From Leishmania mexicana MHOM/GT/2001/U1103 (taxonomy: Eukaryota; Euglenozoa; Kinetoplastea; Trypanosomatida; Trypanosomatidae): a stretch of 52,189 nucleotides of DNA. The stretch lies in the NCBI RefSeq assembly GCF_000234665.1, contig NC_018322.1, forward strand, positions 641,561-693,749. Direction: 5' to 3'. The notes under the pieces were generated by a model, which made no database searches, had not been told where the DNA came from, and saw nothing but the letters and a program-made list of their open reading frames with translations. The position numbers and the translations under genes are program-made. Positions 40,938 to 50,769 of the stretch are shown piece after piece. Numbering within the stretch: position 1 is the stretch's first letter; the number at the start of each line of letters is the position of its first letter.

Positions 40938-43001
40938 ATGGTATTCTTGACGGATGGCGGCGCCGCGATTCAGTGGGGCACCGACGCACATAGCAAGGCC
41001 ATTCCGCACGTCAGAGAGCATGGCATTCAGCAGTTCCTCAACGTTTTCAAGAACAAGAAGGACCTACATGGCATGCCGTTTCTCTGGGGCGAGGAGGTGG
41101 AACACCAGCTGATCCAGATCCACGATAACACGGTTACCCTCAGCACAGAAAGTGAGATGGTAATTAACAAGCTGAGAGCGCGTCCTGACAGCTGCGCCGT
41201 GTGGAACTTCGAATATGGCAGCTTCATGGTAGAAAGCACGCCAGACCACCCGTACAATCTGTCAGTGGAGAGCCTCGACTCAGTGCAGGACAACATCGCG
41301 CGACGGTACGACATGCTCAACAAGGAGGCGCCACCTGGCGTGGTCGGCACCACCTTTGTGACTTTCCCACTCATGGGCCAGGGTAACTTTGTCCACTGCA
41401 GTAGCAAGAGCTCTCCGTACTCTCAGTCGCTTTTTGTTCCCGATGCGTGCATCAACCAAACGCATCCGCGCTTCGCGAACCTGACGGCAAACATTCGCTT
41501 GCGCCGCGGCCAAAAGGTTTGCATCCTGGTGCCTCTGTACATGGACACACGTACAATGGAGAACACGGTGGACCCTCGACTGAACATTGACCTGACTCCA
41601 CGCAACAATGACATTTTTTACTCCATGAGAGAAAACGGCAGGAATACCACCGACGAGCTCTACGCGGAGACGGACGCGTTTGCCGCTCCTCTAGTGCCCA
41701 GGAGCTCTATCGATCCACGCGAGGACTACCCGGCCACCGAGACGCTGAGGCAACTCTTCACCCCTGCCACACTCCGCTACTACGCACAGTACTTCACGGA
41801 AGAGCACCGCGAGCATATGCAGGAACTCTACAACGCGTGTCCCTGCCCTGTACCCTTGGTGAGCCACCCGTGCATCTACATGGACTGCATGGCCTTTGGC
41901 ATGGGTAGCAGCGCTCTGCAAGTGACGATGCAGCTGGACAACATTCACGAGGCGCGCCACGTGTATGACCAGCTCGCCATCTTGTGCCCGGCATTTCTGG
42001 CTCTCAGCTCAGCCACGCCGTTTCAGAAGGGTCTTCTTTGCGACACCGATGTGCGCTGGCTGACTATCGCCGGCGCTGTGGACGACCGCCGCGCCGAGGA
42101 GGTGCCGCGTATTCTCAAGTCGCGCTACGACTCCATCTCCGTCTTCATCAGTGACAGAACCGAAAACCTCGAGGAGTTCAACGATTCACACATAGAGGTG
42201 AACCGCTCGTACTGTGAACTTCTGAAGGACTCCGGTGTGGACGTGCGGTTGGCGAACCACATTGCACATCTGTTTATTCGCGATCCCCTTGTGATGTACG
42301 ACAAGATGATCGACATCGATGACACGACGCACACGGAGCACTTTGATAACATCCAGTCCACTAATTGGCAGACAATGCGCTTCAAGCCTCCGCCGATAGG
42401 CAGCGACATTGGCTGGCGCGTTGAGTTTCGAGTGATGGATATTCAGCCAACACCATTCGAGAACGCCGCCTTCGCTGTCTTCATTCCGCTTCTCACCAAG
42501 GCCATCGTCAACTACAAGCCCTGCTTTTACACCAAAATCTCCATCGTCGAGGAGAATATGAGTCGCGCACATCGCATCAACCCCTGTGGAGAACAATACG
42601 TTATGCGTAAGGACATTTTTGCCAACAAGTGCACCGCCAGCGACGAGGAGACAGCGAGGATGAGCATTGACGAGATCTTCAACGGCAAGGAGGACGGCTT
42701 CTATGGACTCATCCCCCTCGTGTGCCGCTATCTCGACAGCGAGGGAAAGCGAAGTCCCCTCATAAACTCCTACTTGAAGCTCCTGTCAATGCGCGCCTCT
42801 GGCAGCATTCCCACACCTGCGCAGTACATGCGCAGGTTTGTCACAACGCACCCCGACTACAAGCACGACTCACGCCTCACCGACAGTATCGCACGTGACC
42901 TTGTCCAGCACATGCACAGCCTGGCCTCGAATCAGATCCACGACGATGACTATCTTCCGATGAGCATCTTCAGGGTCGATTCAGTAGAAAGCACCAAGTG
43001 A
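40938..43001 (+). CDS. GSH1: Gamma-glutamylcysteine synthetase (glutamate-cysteine ligase)
   Basis: 687 residues, the length of the trypanosomatid enzyme. It joins Glu and Cys with ATP in the rate-limiting step of glutathione and hence trypanothione synthesis. The eukaryotic glutamate-cysteine ligase fold is recognisable throughout: FLWGEEVEHQLI near residues 48-59 (Glu53, Glu55), NFEYGSFMVESTP (Glu92, Glu99), which by motif match metal-binding glutamates described for the T. brucei enzyme, SHPCIYMDCMAFGMG, a GWRVEFRVMDIQPT stretch (Arg and Glu binding substrate/ATP), and KPCFYTKISIVEENM. No defects. In Leishmania, GSH1 amplification has been linked to arsenite/antimony resistance; here SIDER repeats lie on both sides in direct orientation. 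Confidence 0.98.
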   Translation: MVFLTDGGAAIQWGTDAHSKAIPHVREHGIQQFLNVFKNKKDLHGMPFLWGEEVEHQLIQIHDNTVTLSTESEMVINKLRARPDSCAVWNFEYGSFMVESTPDHPYNLSVESLDSVQDNIARRYDMLNKEAPPGVVGTTFVTFPLMGQGNFVHCSSKSSPYSQSLFVPDACINQTHPRFANLTANIRLRRGQKVCILVPLYMDTRTMENTVDPRLNIDLTPRNNDIFYSMRENGRNTTDELYAETDAFAAPLVPRSSIDPREDYPATETLRQLFTPATLRYYAQYFTEEHREHMQELYNACPCPVPLVSHPCIYMDCMAFGMGSSALQVTMQLDNIHEARHVYDQLAILCPAFLALSSATPFQKGLLCDTDVRWLTIAGAVDDRRAEEVPRILKSRYDSISVFISDRTENLEEFNDSHIEVNRSYCELLKDSGVDVRLANHIAHLFIRDPLVMYDKMIDIDDTTHTEHFDNIQSTNWQTMRFKPPPIGSDIGWRVEFRVMDIQPTPFENAAFAVFIPLLTKAIVNYKPCFYTKISIVEENMSRAHRINPCGEQYVMRKDIFANKCTASDEETARMSIDEIFNGKEDGFYGLIPLVCRYLDSEGKRSPLINSYLKLLSMRASGSIPTPAQYMRRFVTTHPDYKHDSRLTDSIARDLVQHMHSLASNQIHDDDYLPMSIFRVDSVESTK

Positions 43002-43377
43002 AGTCTTTCGTGTTATTCCCACGGATCGCAGAACGAACGCGCTTAAGGCGTCCGCTGCGTGCAGTCGCGCGCACGTGCGCTCGAGTCGACATCGCTCTAA
43101 GCTGTTTGCTAAAGAAACACCCCTCCCCTCAAAACAAAAATAAAGAGCATTCAAGACAAAATATGGACTGTGTCTCACTTTTGCCTTCCTTTTTTTCATG
43201 TGCTTTGCCTGCTGGCTATGTCCGCGGCAGCGCAGCAACGTTGGCACACACCACAGAAATTCTCTCACTCGCTTGTTCTGCTGATTGTGCGCTTACTGTG
43301 TGCTGCTGCGCTATGCTTATTCTGATTTGTCTCTTCTCCGGCGCTGTATTCTCTCTCTTCTCCCCATTGCCTTCATG
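43002..43377 (+). other. 3' UTR of GSH1
   Basis: No gene seen. A/T-rich patch at ~43126-43165, then CT-rich sequence up to the first family B copy of the tandem array. Confidence 0.6.
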
Positions 43378-43810
43378 ATGCTGGCCACCACACGCTGGTG
43401 TCATGGTCCAGTGCCCACTCGTCGTGATACTGCCGAGGCCCTGCAGCGGCTGCCCTCTGGTGCGGCTGCGGGGTCTCTGGCATCGGCGGACAGGGCTCGG
43501 CTGGCGCTGTGCCGAGGAGACGTATAGTCGTGCTCACGCCTGGACCAGCCCACTGCGAGTCCTGCCCGCGTGTTCCGCAAGTGCACGCATCCACCTGCTG
43601 CTTCTCCTGCTATCACTGCGCTGCGGTGATGTCGGGCGTAGTTCTGGGCCTCGGCTGCTCTGTGTGCAGTAGAATGGCAGTGGGCTGAACGATGCCGAGC
43701 GACGTTGGCTGACCCGGCTGCTTGACATCACCGCCGTGCGACAGCGATGGGTGGGCTGCGGTTGTGTGTGCATAGGTGCTGACTGGTTCGTGGTGGGGCG
43801 GACACGTTGA
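43378..43810 (+). mobile_element. SIDER-like element, family B, first copy of tandem array
   Basis: About 430 bp in sense orientation with GSH1, matching the copies at 19055-19491 and 33736-34172 nearly base for base; the 5' signature GGCCACCACACGCTGG starts at 43383. It would lie in the GSH1 3' UTR or just beyond, where such elements can modulate mRNA stability. Confidence 0.75.
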
Positions 43811-45478
43811 AAAACAAAAGGGAAGCTTACCTTCGCGCCCGGTTGCCGCTGAAAACTGTGCCTTCGATCACTTTCTATCCTCTTGTGCTATTCTCTTTCG
43901 ACCCCGTGATCTCATCGACAGGAGTTGTGAAGCGTTCAAGCCGCCACACCACANAGGGGTCTCTGATGAGAAACGCATCGAGTGGATAGATGGATACTGA
44001 GACAGAGTGAGGAAGCAGCGGCACACTCGACAGCTGAAACAAGGGGTNTGAGATGTGTGCGTAGAACATTCCTGCTTGTGTGTGTGCTCGGTTTCCTTTT
44101 TCCCTTTTTTACTTTTCTTTCGGTACCGCGTTACTTTCTCCGACATTTAGCATTCCTCCCCCTTTCCAAGCTTTGGACAGCGTCGTGGTCACTTTCTTCT
44201 TCTTTCCGTTTTTTTTTACTGTTTTACTCTTACATGCTTCCCGCTGATCATGACAATGCCGGCCACCACACGCTGGTGTCATGGTCCAGTGCCCACTCGT
44301 CGTGATACTGCCGAGGCCCTGCAGCGGCTGCCCTCTGGTGCGGCTGCGGGGTCTCTGGCATCGGCGGACAGGGCTCGGCTGGCGCTGTGCCGAGGAGACG
44401 TATAGTCGTGCTCACGCCTGGACCAGTCCACTGCGAGTCCTGCCCGCGTGTTCCGCAAGTGCACGCATCCACCTGCTGCTTCTCCTGCTATCACTGCGCT
44501 GCGGTGATGTCGGGCGTAGTTCTGGGCCTCGGCTGCTCTGTGTGCAGTAGAATGGCAGTGGGCTGAACGATGCCGAGCGACGTTGGCTGACCCGGCTGCT
44601 TGACATCACCGCCGTGCGACAGCGATGGGTGGGCTGCGGTTGTGTGTGCATAGGTGCTGACTGGTTCGTGGTGGGGCGGACACGTTGAAAAACAAAAGGG
44701 AAGCTTACCTTCGCGCCCGGTTGCCGCTGAAAACTGTGCCTTCGATCACTTTCTATCCTCTTGTGCTATTCTCTTTCGACCCCGTGATCTCATCGACAGG
44801 AGTTGTGAAGCGTTCAAGCCGCCACACCACAAAGGGGTCTCTGATGAGAAACGCATCGAGTGGATAGATGGATACTGAGACAGAGTGAGGAAGCAGCGGC
44901 ACACTCGACAGCTGAAACAAGGGGTTTGAGATGTGTGCGTAGAACATTCCTGCTTGTGTGTGTGCTCGGTTTCCTTTTTCCCTTTTTTACTTTTCTTTCG
45001 GTACCGCGTTACTTTCTCCGACATTTAGCATTCCTCCCCCTTTCCAAGCTTTGGACAGCGTCGTGGTCACTTTCTTCTTCTTTCCGTTTTTTTTTACTGT
45101 TTTACTCTTACATGCTTCCCGCTGATCATGACAATGCCGGCCACCACACGCTGGTGTCATGGTCCAGTGCCCACTCGTCGTGATACTGCCGAGGCCCTGC
45201 AGCGGCTGCCCTCTGGTGCGGCTGCGGGGTCTCTGGCATCGGCGGACAGGGCTCGGCTGGCGCTGTGCCGAGGAGACGTATAGTCGTGCTCACGCCTGGA
45301 CCAGCCCACTGCGAGTCCTGCCCGCGTGTTCCGCAAGTGCACGCATCCACCTGCTGCTTCTCCTGCTATCACTGCGCTGCGGTGATGTCGGGCTTAGTTC
45401 TGGGCCTCGGCTGCTCTGTGTGCAGTAGAACGGCAGTGGGCTGAGCGATGCCGAGCGACGTTGGCTGGCCCGGCTGCT
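43383..45478 (+). repeat. 878-bp tandem repeat, two full copies and one partial
   Basis: Units start at 43383, 44261 and 45139, exactly 878 bases apart. Each full unit is one family B SIDER (~430 bp) plus ~450 bp of spacer found only here. I see one substitution between copies 1 and 2 (43549 C, 44427 T) and the two ambiguous bases (43954, 44048), which correspond to A and T in copy 2. The third unit matches without change for roughly 250 bases, then shows several substitutions and leaves the repeat at about 45478, entering the degenerate retroelement. Ambiguous bases suggest that the array may be collapsed in the assembly. Confidence 0.9.
44255..44688 (+). mobile_element. SIDER-like element, family B, second copy of tandem array
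   Basis: Same as the first array copy apart from C to T at 44427. It is preceded by AATGCCGG instead of GATGCTGG, showing that the 5' boundary bases of the element vary. Confidence 0.75.
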
Positions 45479-45479
45479 T

Positions 45480-45922
45480 GCAAGTATTTGACATCATTCT
45501 CTTCAGTGCAAGAGACGCATTCCACCCCGGCCGACCTGCAAGGCATTTGGCCTCGCAGGTGCTCAGCATTCTGGCGTATTACGAGACGAGGAGGGCGGTG
45601 GTGGCGCCTCTGTGCGAAGGCGACAGGCCATGCGTATAGGTGCAGCCCCCTCCCCCACCCCGTTCTGAAGGACGAAGTGGCAGCAGTGGCTGCCTGGCTG
45701 TGCGGCAATGACCCTACACTAGACGGATACACACCTCACGTCCGGCAACACACCTACAAGCATCCGGGTGGCACAGCAAGTTCTCTCGATCAGATACAAA
45801 GCAACGTCGCAACCCAGCCCTCCTGCTATCGGAATGGACGCCCAGTCGCACGACCCGGTGTGGGACACAAAAGGACAGCCCGCCTGGGCCCGGTCCATTC
45901 GACACGATTGGTCCTATCCTAG
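45480..45922 (+). pseudogene. DIRE apurinic/apyrimidinic-type endonuclease remnant
   Basis: The +2 frame reads FSSVQETHSTPADLQG, matching the Q-E-T-H-x-T-P start of ingi/L1Tc endonucleases (the Glu is a catalytic residue), then RITRRGG where the family has a R-x-x-R-G-G-G motif. Farther on it reads DEVAAVAAWLCGNDPTL and HPGGTASSLDQI, like the domain's later part. The domain is too short and has lost its downstream catalytic Asp/His motifs in a single frame, so it is dead. Confidence 0.7.
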
Positions 45923-46461
45923 CTAGCTGACATGTGCAAAGGAGGAGGACACCCCAACATGGCACAGCGCAGACGGGGCCACGGAGACGCCACCGGACGT
46001 CACCCCGGGCGCACGACCGCCTCACCTGCGATTGGCGGACCTTGACCACGGCGGCCAGCCACGACTGCACGATACAGTCAACTGCCAACGTTGAGGAAGC
46101 ATATGACGCGATGCTGCCAGTGTTGGCTAGCACCACATCATACTCTTTCGAAAAGGCGGACTGGGATTTGTTCCACGCCGTGATTAAGAAATCTGCTTAC
46201 CAAGTCCGTGCCTGCCGCAGCAACGGAGAAGCGAAGACGCGCAACGTTCCGAGTACTGCGATGACCACAACCACCGCAACCCCGTAACACATACACAACT
46301 GTACAGCATCCCTCATGGATACAGTTAAATTCATGACTATCACCAGCCACCACCACGGGTCCTGCCCTGTCTTGTACAGTCGCTTCTGAACCGTTCTGGA
46401 GGCCTAAAGGAGCTCCACCAGAGGGAGCTCTTGAGAAGGCATCCTCTGCGTCCTCCCTGCA

Positions 46462-47194
46462 TTGCCGTCTCTTGGATATGTTTGTGAAAGGACCCCAAAG
46501 CACCACATTGAAGACCTGGATACACTCCTGCAGCGGTGCAAATCCCCACCAGCCCCCCAAATATGGGCACGCATTCAGGCTATCCATACCACCCCCCGCA
46601 CGACGCGCACTAGTAGTGTGGCAAGACAATTACCACTCCGGCACGGCATCCGGCAGCCCCCTTTCCCCATCGCGTCCGACCACGACACCCAGCACCGCAT
46701 CCTTCAGGCCGTTCACGATGGGGTGTGGTCCAGGTGGCGCTCCGTGAAGTCCACTGCGGCCCCGCCCCGGGGCCTCGACACGGGTCGCTGCGAGAGCGTC
46801 AAGGCTCTATTGCCGCACGGAAACAGGGTGCCGCTGGATATTTGCAGCCGGCGCGTCGCCACCGGCCGCCTCGCCTCTACATGGAGAGGGGAGGCTCACC
46901 GTGCCCCCTTTCCCTCCCCTGAAGCTGCACGTCCCTGGTTGGTGGTCCCGCGCCCTACTCTCCCTGTGACACTGACCCGTGATATGCGCAATCCACATGG
47001 GCAACTTACCTCGCGGCGACTGCGCGACCATCTGGGGGACAAGCTCCAACCACGGCAGTCTGGGTTCCGTCCCCACCGCCCCACCGCAGACCCCGTGGAC
47101 TTGCCTCCTCCCCCCCACGGCTGCCCAGCATGAGCCACGTGCCAAGGTAGGGGCGGCGTTTGTGCACTCGACGCTCGCGCCTTCGGTTCGGTAG
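46462..47194 (+). pseudogene. DIRE reverse transcriptase remnant
   Basis: An open frame of ~220 codons (46465-47133) contains HIEDLDTLLQRCK and LPVTLTRDMRNPHGQLTSRR, then RQSGFRPHRPTADPV at about 47053-47097, the hallmark Q-x-G-F-R-x-x-R-x-T block before motif A of non-LTR reverse transcriptases. In another frame KVGAAFVHSTLAPSV (47144-47188) matches motif A, but the catalytic Asp is replaced by His, and a stop follows. The YADD block was not found. The enzyme is clearly inactive. Confidence 0.8.
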
Positions 47195-47443
47195 ATCCCG
47201 GCGCTGAAGAAGTGCGTTGTATGCCCGTGCCGTATTGTGGGACGCCGCGGCTTGAAGAGGCTGAGGGAAAAACATGGCACGCCGGCCGAGTGCAGGGTCT
47301 GGGAGGGCCCTGACCTGCGGCTGGCCGACTCCCTCTCTGGCCTCATCTGGCATGTACCTGCACCACTGTCTCTGCCCTCGGTGAGGGCGCTGAAGGCGGC
47401 CCCGCTTTGGGTCAAGGCGTGCAGCGTAGCCGAGTGTGTCTAG

Positions 47444-48768
47444 CGGCGGCCGCGTGGCACGTATCCGGAGAAGGGACGATGAAGAACAAGACGAGCCCGC
47501 TAGGCGCATGGCCCCATTCGGCGTCAGGACGGCTCCTTTCTGATCGACCAGGGTTTCGCCGTAGTGTGACAGCGGCAGGTGAGGTGTGGTCGTGCATGCG
47601 TGTATATCTGTTGGATTGTGCGTGGTAGAATGACATGCTGAAGAAGGAACCCCCTCCCCCAACATCGCCGGCTACGTCGCTCTCTGCGCTCCAGTCCGCC
47701 TTCGTCCATGCGTTCACTTTGTGGAGGAGAGAAAGTGGGGAGTTGTGGCAAGACGAACGGGGCTGTGCGCAAGGAAAGATGACGGAGCGATTTTTTTCTC
47801 TTTTCCAATTTGAGTCTCTAGCTTCTACGGCCACTGTGGCTGTTACTAGCTCATTTTTGTTTTGTTCTTTTTCTCTCTGAATTGCGCCCTCCTTGTTTTG
47901 CGGGCACGCAAGCTCAACAGCGATTCATTGGCGACAGCTCGATCTCCGTGAAATTTTAGATGTTGTGCTAGCGTTGGAAAAAGGAGGAAGACGTGATATG
48001 TTCACTGGGTGTATAGCGGCTTCCTGATGCTGGGTATAGTCTTTGCTTGGTTCTCTAGAGTGTGCGATTCGCTCATGTGAATACGGACAACGGAGACGTC
48101 AAAGGGCAAGCATGCGTTGAGGCGCGCATTCCGCAGGAATATGTGTCTGCCTTCTATTATACTTTTTTTTTATTCCACCCTATCGTCCATGATTCTCGAC
48201 AACTGGACGTGTTTATCCGGGTAGGACTTACCACGCTGACGGCCACAGTCCCGTTAAAGATGGCCAACCAACGCCCTTTGCTGATCTACATAACTGTCTG
48301 GCTTTCTGTAGCGTTTGTCCATACATGAGAAGACACTCATGTCGCAAAGAGAATCACTACAAAATGAAAACGAAATGATTGCTGTGCTTTGTTCTTGGGG
48401 TCTGTAGCGGCGGCACGTGGTGGAAGCCGTGCCACGTGGGATCGTTCTGACCCTCCGCCTGCTCGCACAGGACAGGCACACGCGTCGCGCAAAAGGATTG
48501 CGCCAAATGAGAGGAGGAGAAAGCGGCACCAAAACTATGCAGCTCATACACCCGGCTCACCGCTATTGATGCCCTTCGTCCTGCAGTCGTCTTTCTCCTC
48601 CCGTTCTCCACTTGTGCGGAATGTGGTTTGCCAAGATTAACTCCCTCTATTTCCACTCCTGTGCATCTCCGTATCTCTGTGGTGTGCCACTCTCGCCACT
48701 GCCAAGAAGAAAAAACGCATTCGCATTCATTGTGCCCTTCGCCCCTCTCCCGCGCGCACGAGCCTTTG
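47444..48768 (+). other. Intergenic region, ~1.3 kb
   Basis: No gene supported. CT-rich stretches at 48590-48650 and 48690-48760 precede the next gene. An inverted repeat GGCACG...CGTGCC lies at 48412-48433. AG sites at ~48706 and 48761-48762 are candidate acceptors. Confidence 0.55.
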
Positions 48769-50037
48769 ATGTGGTCGATGTCGGAGTCAGACAAGGATCA
48801 CCTGCCGCGTATTAAGAGGGCGGTGACGTTTCCCAAAGGCGACATTTCCATCATGCCCTCTGTCACAGCAACCTGCCGTTCTTCCGAACCCCTTCCTCGC
48901 CTGTGCACGAGCACGGCCACGCTAGGCCGCATCTATGCACCGAGCGCACCACACCGCATCACGAACGGGACTGCGAGCATACACGGCCGCGCATCTCCTG
49001 GGCGCCGTCTTCACGCTGTACCTGCCGGAAGTCGAGCGCTTACAACGAAGGATATGCACTGCAGGCATCCGTACCATCTCATGCCCCTTGGATCCTCCTA
49101 CCACACACCCGTTGGCTACTACAGAGATGCGCTTCGCTTTTCACAGACCGTGGAGGAGTCCCAGAGGACAGCGATCAAATTTGAAGAAGGGTGGTGTTGG
49201 TCGCACTTGCAGAAGAAGTGCGTGTCTCACGCGCAGCGGATTGTACCTACTTTTAGGGAGCCTCGGCATTTAGCATGGAACGCGGAGCCGCCTCAGCCCG
49301 CGAAGGCGGTTGAGCCTCCCGTGTTTCTCATCGTGGCCTACGACTCCATGTCATCTGTAGCGGAAAGCAAAATGGAAGATCAAGGTTATAACTCCTTCTC
49401 TCTGCCATCACCCGGCCTACTGCAGGAGAGCGAGGACGACAATGTCGCCGAGAATGTGATGAGGGCACACAATGTCAGCATGCATGAAGGCGAGTCTACA
49501 GCGGGCAACTCGGCCACACCTCCTCTCTCTCTCGGCGATGAACTGTCGCGGCGCCTGTGCGAGGCGAAGGAGCATCGGCCTACCCTGACTGTCCAGTTAA
49601 CAGGTCCGCCAGGACATGCTGCGTCCAAGGCCGATAAACGAGACGCAGACGAGCAACCCGAGGCTTTGGAACAGCCGTCCCCTCAGTTAGTGGAGACGTC
49701 TTTGACGTCACACTCGATTCAGCCATCCACCTCACACTACTATACCGAGCCAGCACCGGCTGTGGTGCCGGTCTCGGAGCTCGCCGTGTACCCACTGGAG
49801 CTTCGCGCTGCCGCACACGAAGATTCAAGAACGACATTGAAGACGCTGACGATGCCTGGGTCGCTACACGGTGACCCGGGGCGGCTAATTTGCGTAGATG
49901 CGCTGCGCACTGAGCGCATGCGCGAGGCGCTGCAGTGGGTAAAGGCTGCCATTCAGCACGCGGCGGGGTTGAAGGCACACAGCTCCCCCGCTCCACCCCA
50001 ACTGTATTCATTGGACGCGGCGCAGAGCTGTGCGTGA
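48769..50037 (+). CDS. Unrecognised protein, probably truncated by frameshift
   Basis: 422 residues, no domain recognised. The N-terminal ~200 residues are rich in His, Arg, Ser, Pro and aromatics (YHTPVGYYRDALRFSQTVEE, GWCWSHLQKKC). The middle is acidic and Ser-rich. The final part (RTERMREALQWVKAAIQHAAGL) looks helical. No signal peptide or membrane segment. Start at ATG 48769; the in-frame ATG at 48778 (MSESDKDHLPRI) is equally plausible, just after a likely acceptor at 48762. The stop at 50037 is followed without a spacer by further coding-like blocks in the other frames, which suggests that the true or ancestral protein was longer. Confidence 0.65.
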   Translation: MWSMSESDKDHLPRIKRAVTFPKGDISIMPSVTATCRSSEPLPRLCTSTATLGRIYAPSAPHRITNGTASIHGRASPGRRLHAVPAGSRALTTKDMHCRHPYHLMPLGSSYHTPVGYYRDALRFSQTVEESQRTAIKFEEGWCWSHLQKKCVSHAQRIVPTFREPRHLAWNAEPPQPAKAVEPPVFLIVAYDSMSSVAESKMEDQGYNSFSLPSPGLLQESEDDNVAENVMRAHNVSMHEGESTAGNSATPPLSLGDELSRRLCEAKEHRPTLTVQLTGPPGHAASKADKRDADEQPEALEQPSPQLVETSLTSHSIQPSTSHYYTEPAPAVVPVSELAVYPLELRAAAHEDSRTTLKTLTMPGSLHGDPGRLICVDALRTERMREALQWVKAAIQHAAGLKAHSSPAPPQLYSLDAAQSCA

Positions 50038-50254
50038 GGGTACCGAACCACTACAACCTCCTCAGCACACTCACCCGGAGGAGCAGCCACCTTGGGAGTG
50101 CACCTCTATGACAGAGGTCGTGCCGTTGCGCGACAATATGCCCTTTGACGGCCTGGCGGAGCTGCGTGCACTGCGGAGAACAGAAACTGTCCCGCTGGTG
50201 AGGTCCTGCTTTTCAGCCGTGCTGGGCGCCGCGCCTCCAGTCGATCTGCCGTGA
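50030..50254 (+). pseudogene. Coding-like block 2, shifted frame
   Basis: 75 codons open in the frame one base ahead of the upstream gene, starting before that gene's stop. The translation (e.g. MTEVVPLRDNMPFDGLAELR) has normal amino-acid mix and G/C-favouring third positions. No own acceptor or good start is seen, so I read it as the continuation of the gene before it. Confidence 0.5.
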
Positions 50255-50264
50255 GGGGACACCG

Positions 50265-50600
50265 ATGACACCGCTCGCAGCCATCACTGCACCGTCTGAG
50301 TACGAAGCCGCTGCGAACCCGTCCTCATCGGTGTCGCTATGTCCGACCTCTGCTGCCCCTGAAGGAATTTTGCGCCAGCTGCGGTTGGAGGTGGCGCCTA
50401 CGTTGGTGAGCTCCATCATGAGCTCCTCTACTGCGGTTCACAGGGCTTTAGTGCCGTGCAACCAGATGTATTCCGCAAACAGGAAGGAAAAGGAAGCCGC
50501 CGCGCTCAATCTCTCCCAACCACCGCTGCTTCGTCAGATGCCCCATCGTGGAGTACCATCATGGCGCCTTCTCTCCGCCGCAGCTTGCCTAAGCGCCTGA
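50265..50600 (+). pseudogene. Coding-like block 3, shifted frame
   Basis: 112 codons including stop, one more base ahead in frame than block 2. The translation (ITAPSEYEAAANPSSSVS, LRQLRLEVAPTLVSSIMS) resembles protein more than UTR. It could stand alone, since it begins with ATG, but its closeness to block 2 (10 bases) makes a broken longer gene more likely. Confidence 0.5.
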
Positions 50601-50769
50601 GACTGACTTGTATCAGCTGCGTCGCCATCTAGCCCATAACCTGGTGACAAGAGTGATACAGTCGACTCGCCCCACCGAGTTTGCCTACTCTGCCATCGAT
50701 CGTGCTAAGGCAGCAAATATTTTGGAGCCGCACTTCCACGAGGTTGGTGTCTTCCCTGGAATCGTCTGA
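50593..50769 (+). pseudogene. Coding-like block 4, back in first frame
   Basis: 59 codons in the same frame as the gene at 48769, after a TAA at 50590. The stretch DLYQLRRHLAHNLVTRVIQS and the following RPTEFAYSAIDRAKAANILE are convincing protein-like helices. Three successive shifts of the same sense (+1 each) would connect all four blocks. Confidence 0.5.

Larger units (their letters stand above)
45133..47443 (+). mobile_element. Degenerate ingi/L1Tc-related retroelement (DIRE)
   Basis: The 5' ~345 bases are a family B SIDER sequence with the retroposon signature; from ~45480 the sequence leaves the SIDER and shows remnants of a non-LTR retrotransposon polyprotein in changing frames. Visible parts: an endonuclease start (SVQETHSTPADLQG, 45500-45545); an endonuclease end-like TYKHPGGTASSLDQ near 45755-45800; the linker motif ADWDLFHAVI near 46155; and reverse transcriptase. 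Stops and frameshifts are frequent, so it is inactive. DIREs are known in Leishmania as dead relatives of ingi/L1Tc, and SIDERs are regarded as their truncated derivatives. The 3' end is not defined; coding-like sequence fades near 47443. Confidence 0.82.

Noticed and set aside
43378..45478. Tandem array as a CRISPR-like or satellite array
   Set aside because: Unit is 878 bp, contains a SIDER and is limited to two to three copies; no short direct repeats with unique spacers.
48412..48433. GGCACG...CGTGCC inverted repeat as a terminator or SIDER fragment
   Set aside because: Six-base stem with a 10-base loop is expected by chance in GC-rich DNA and no flanking SIDER similarity is seen.
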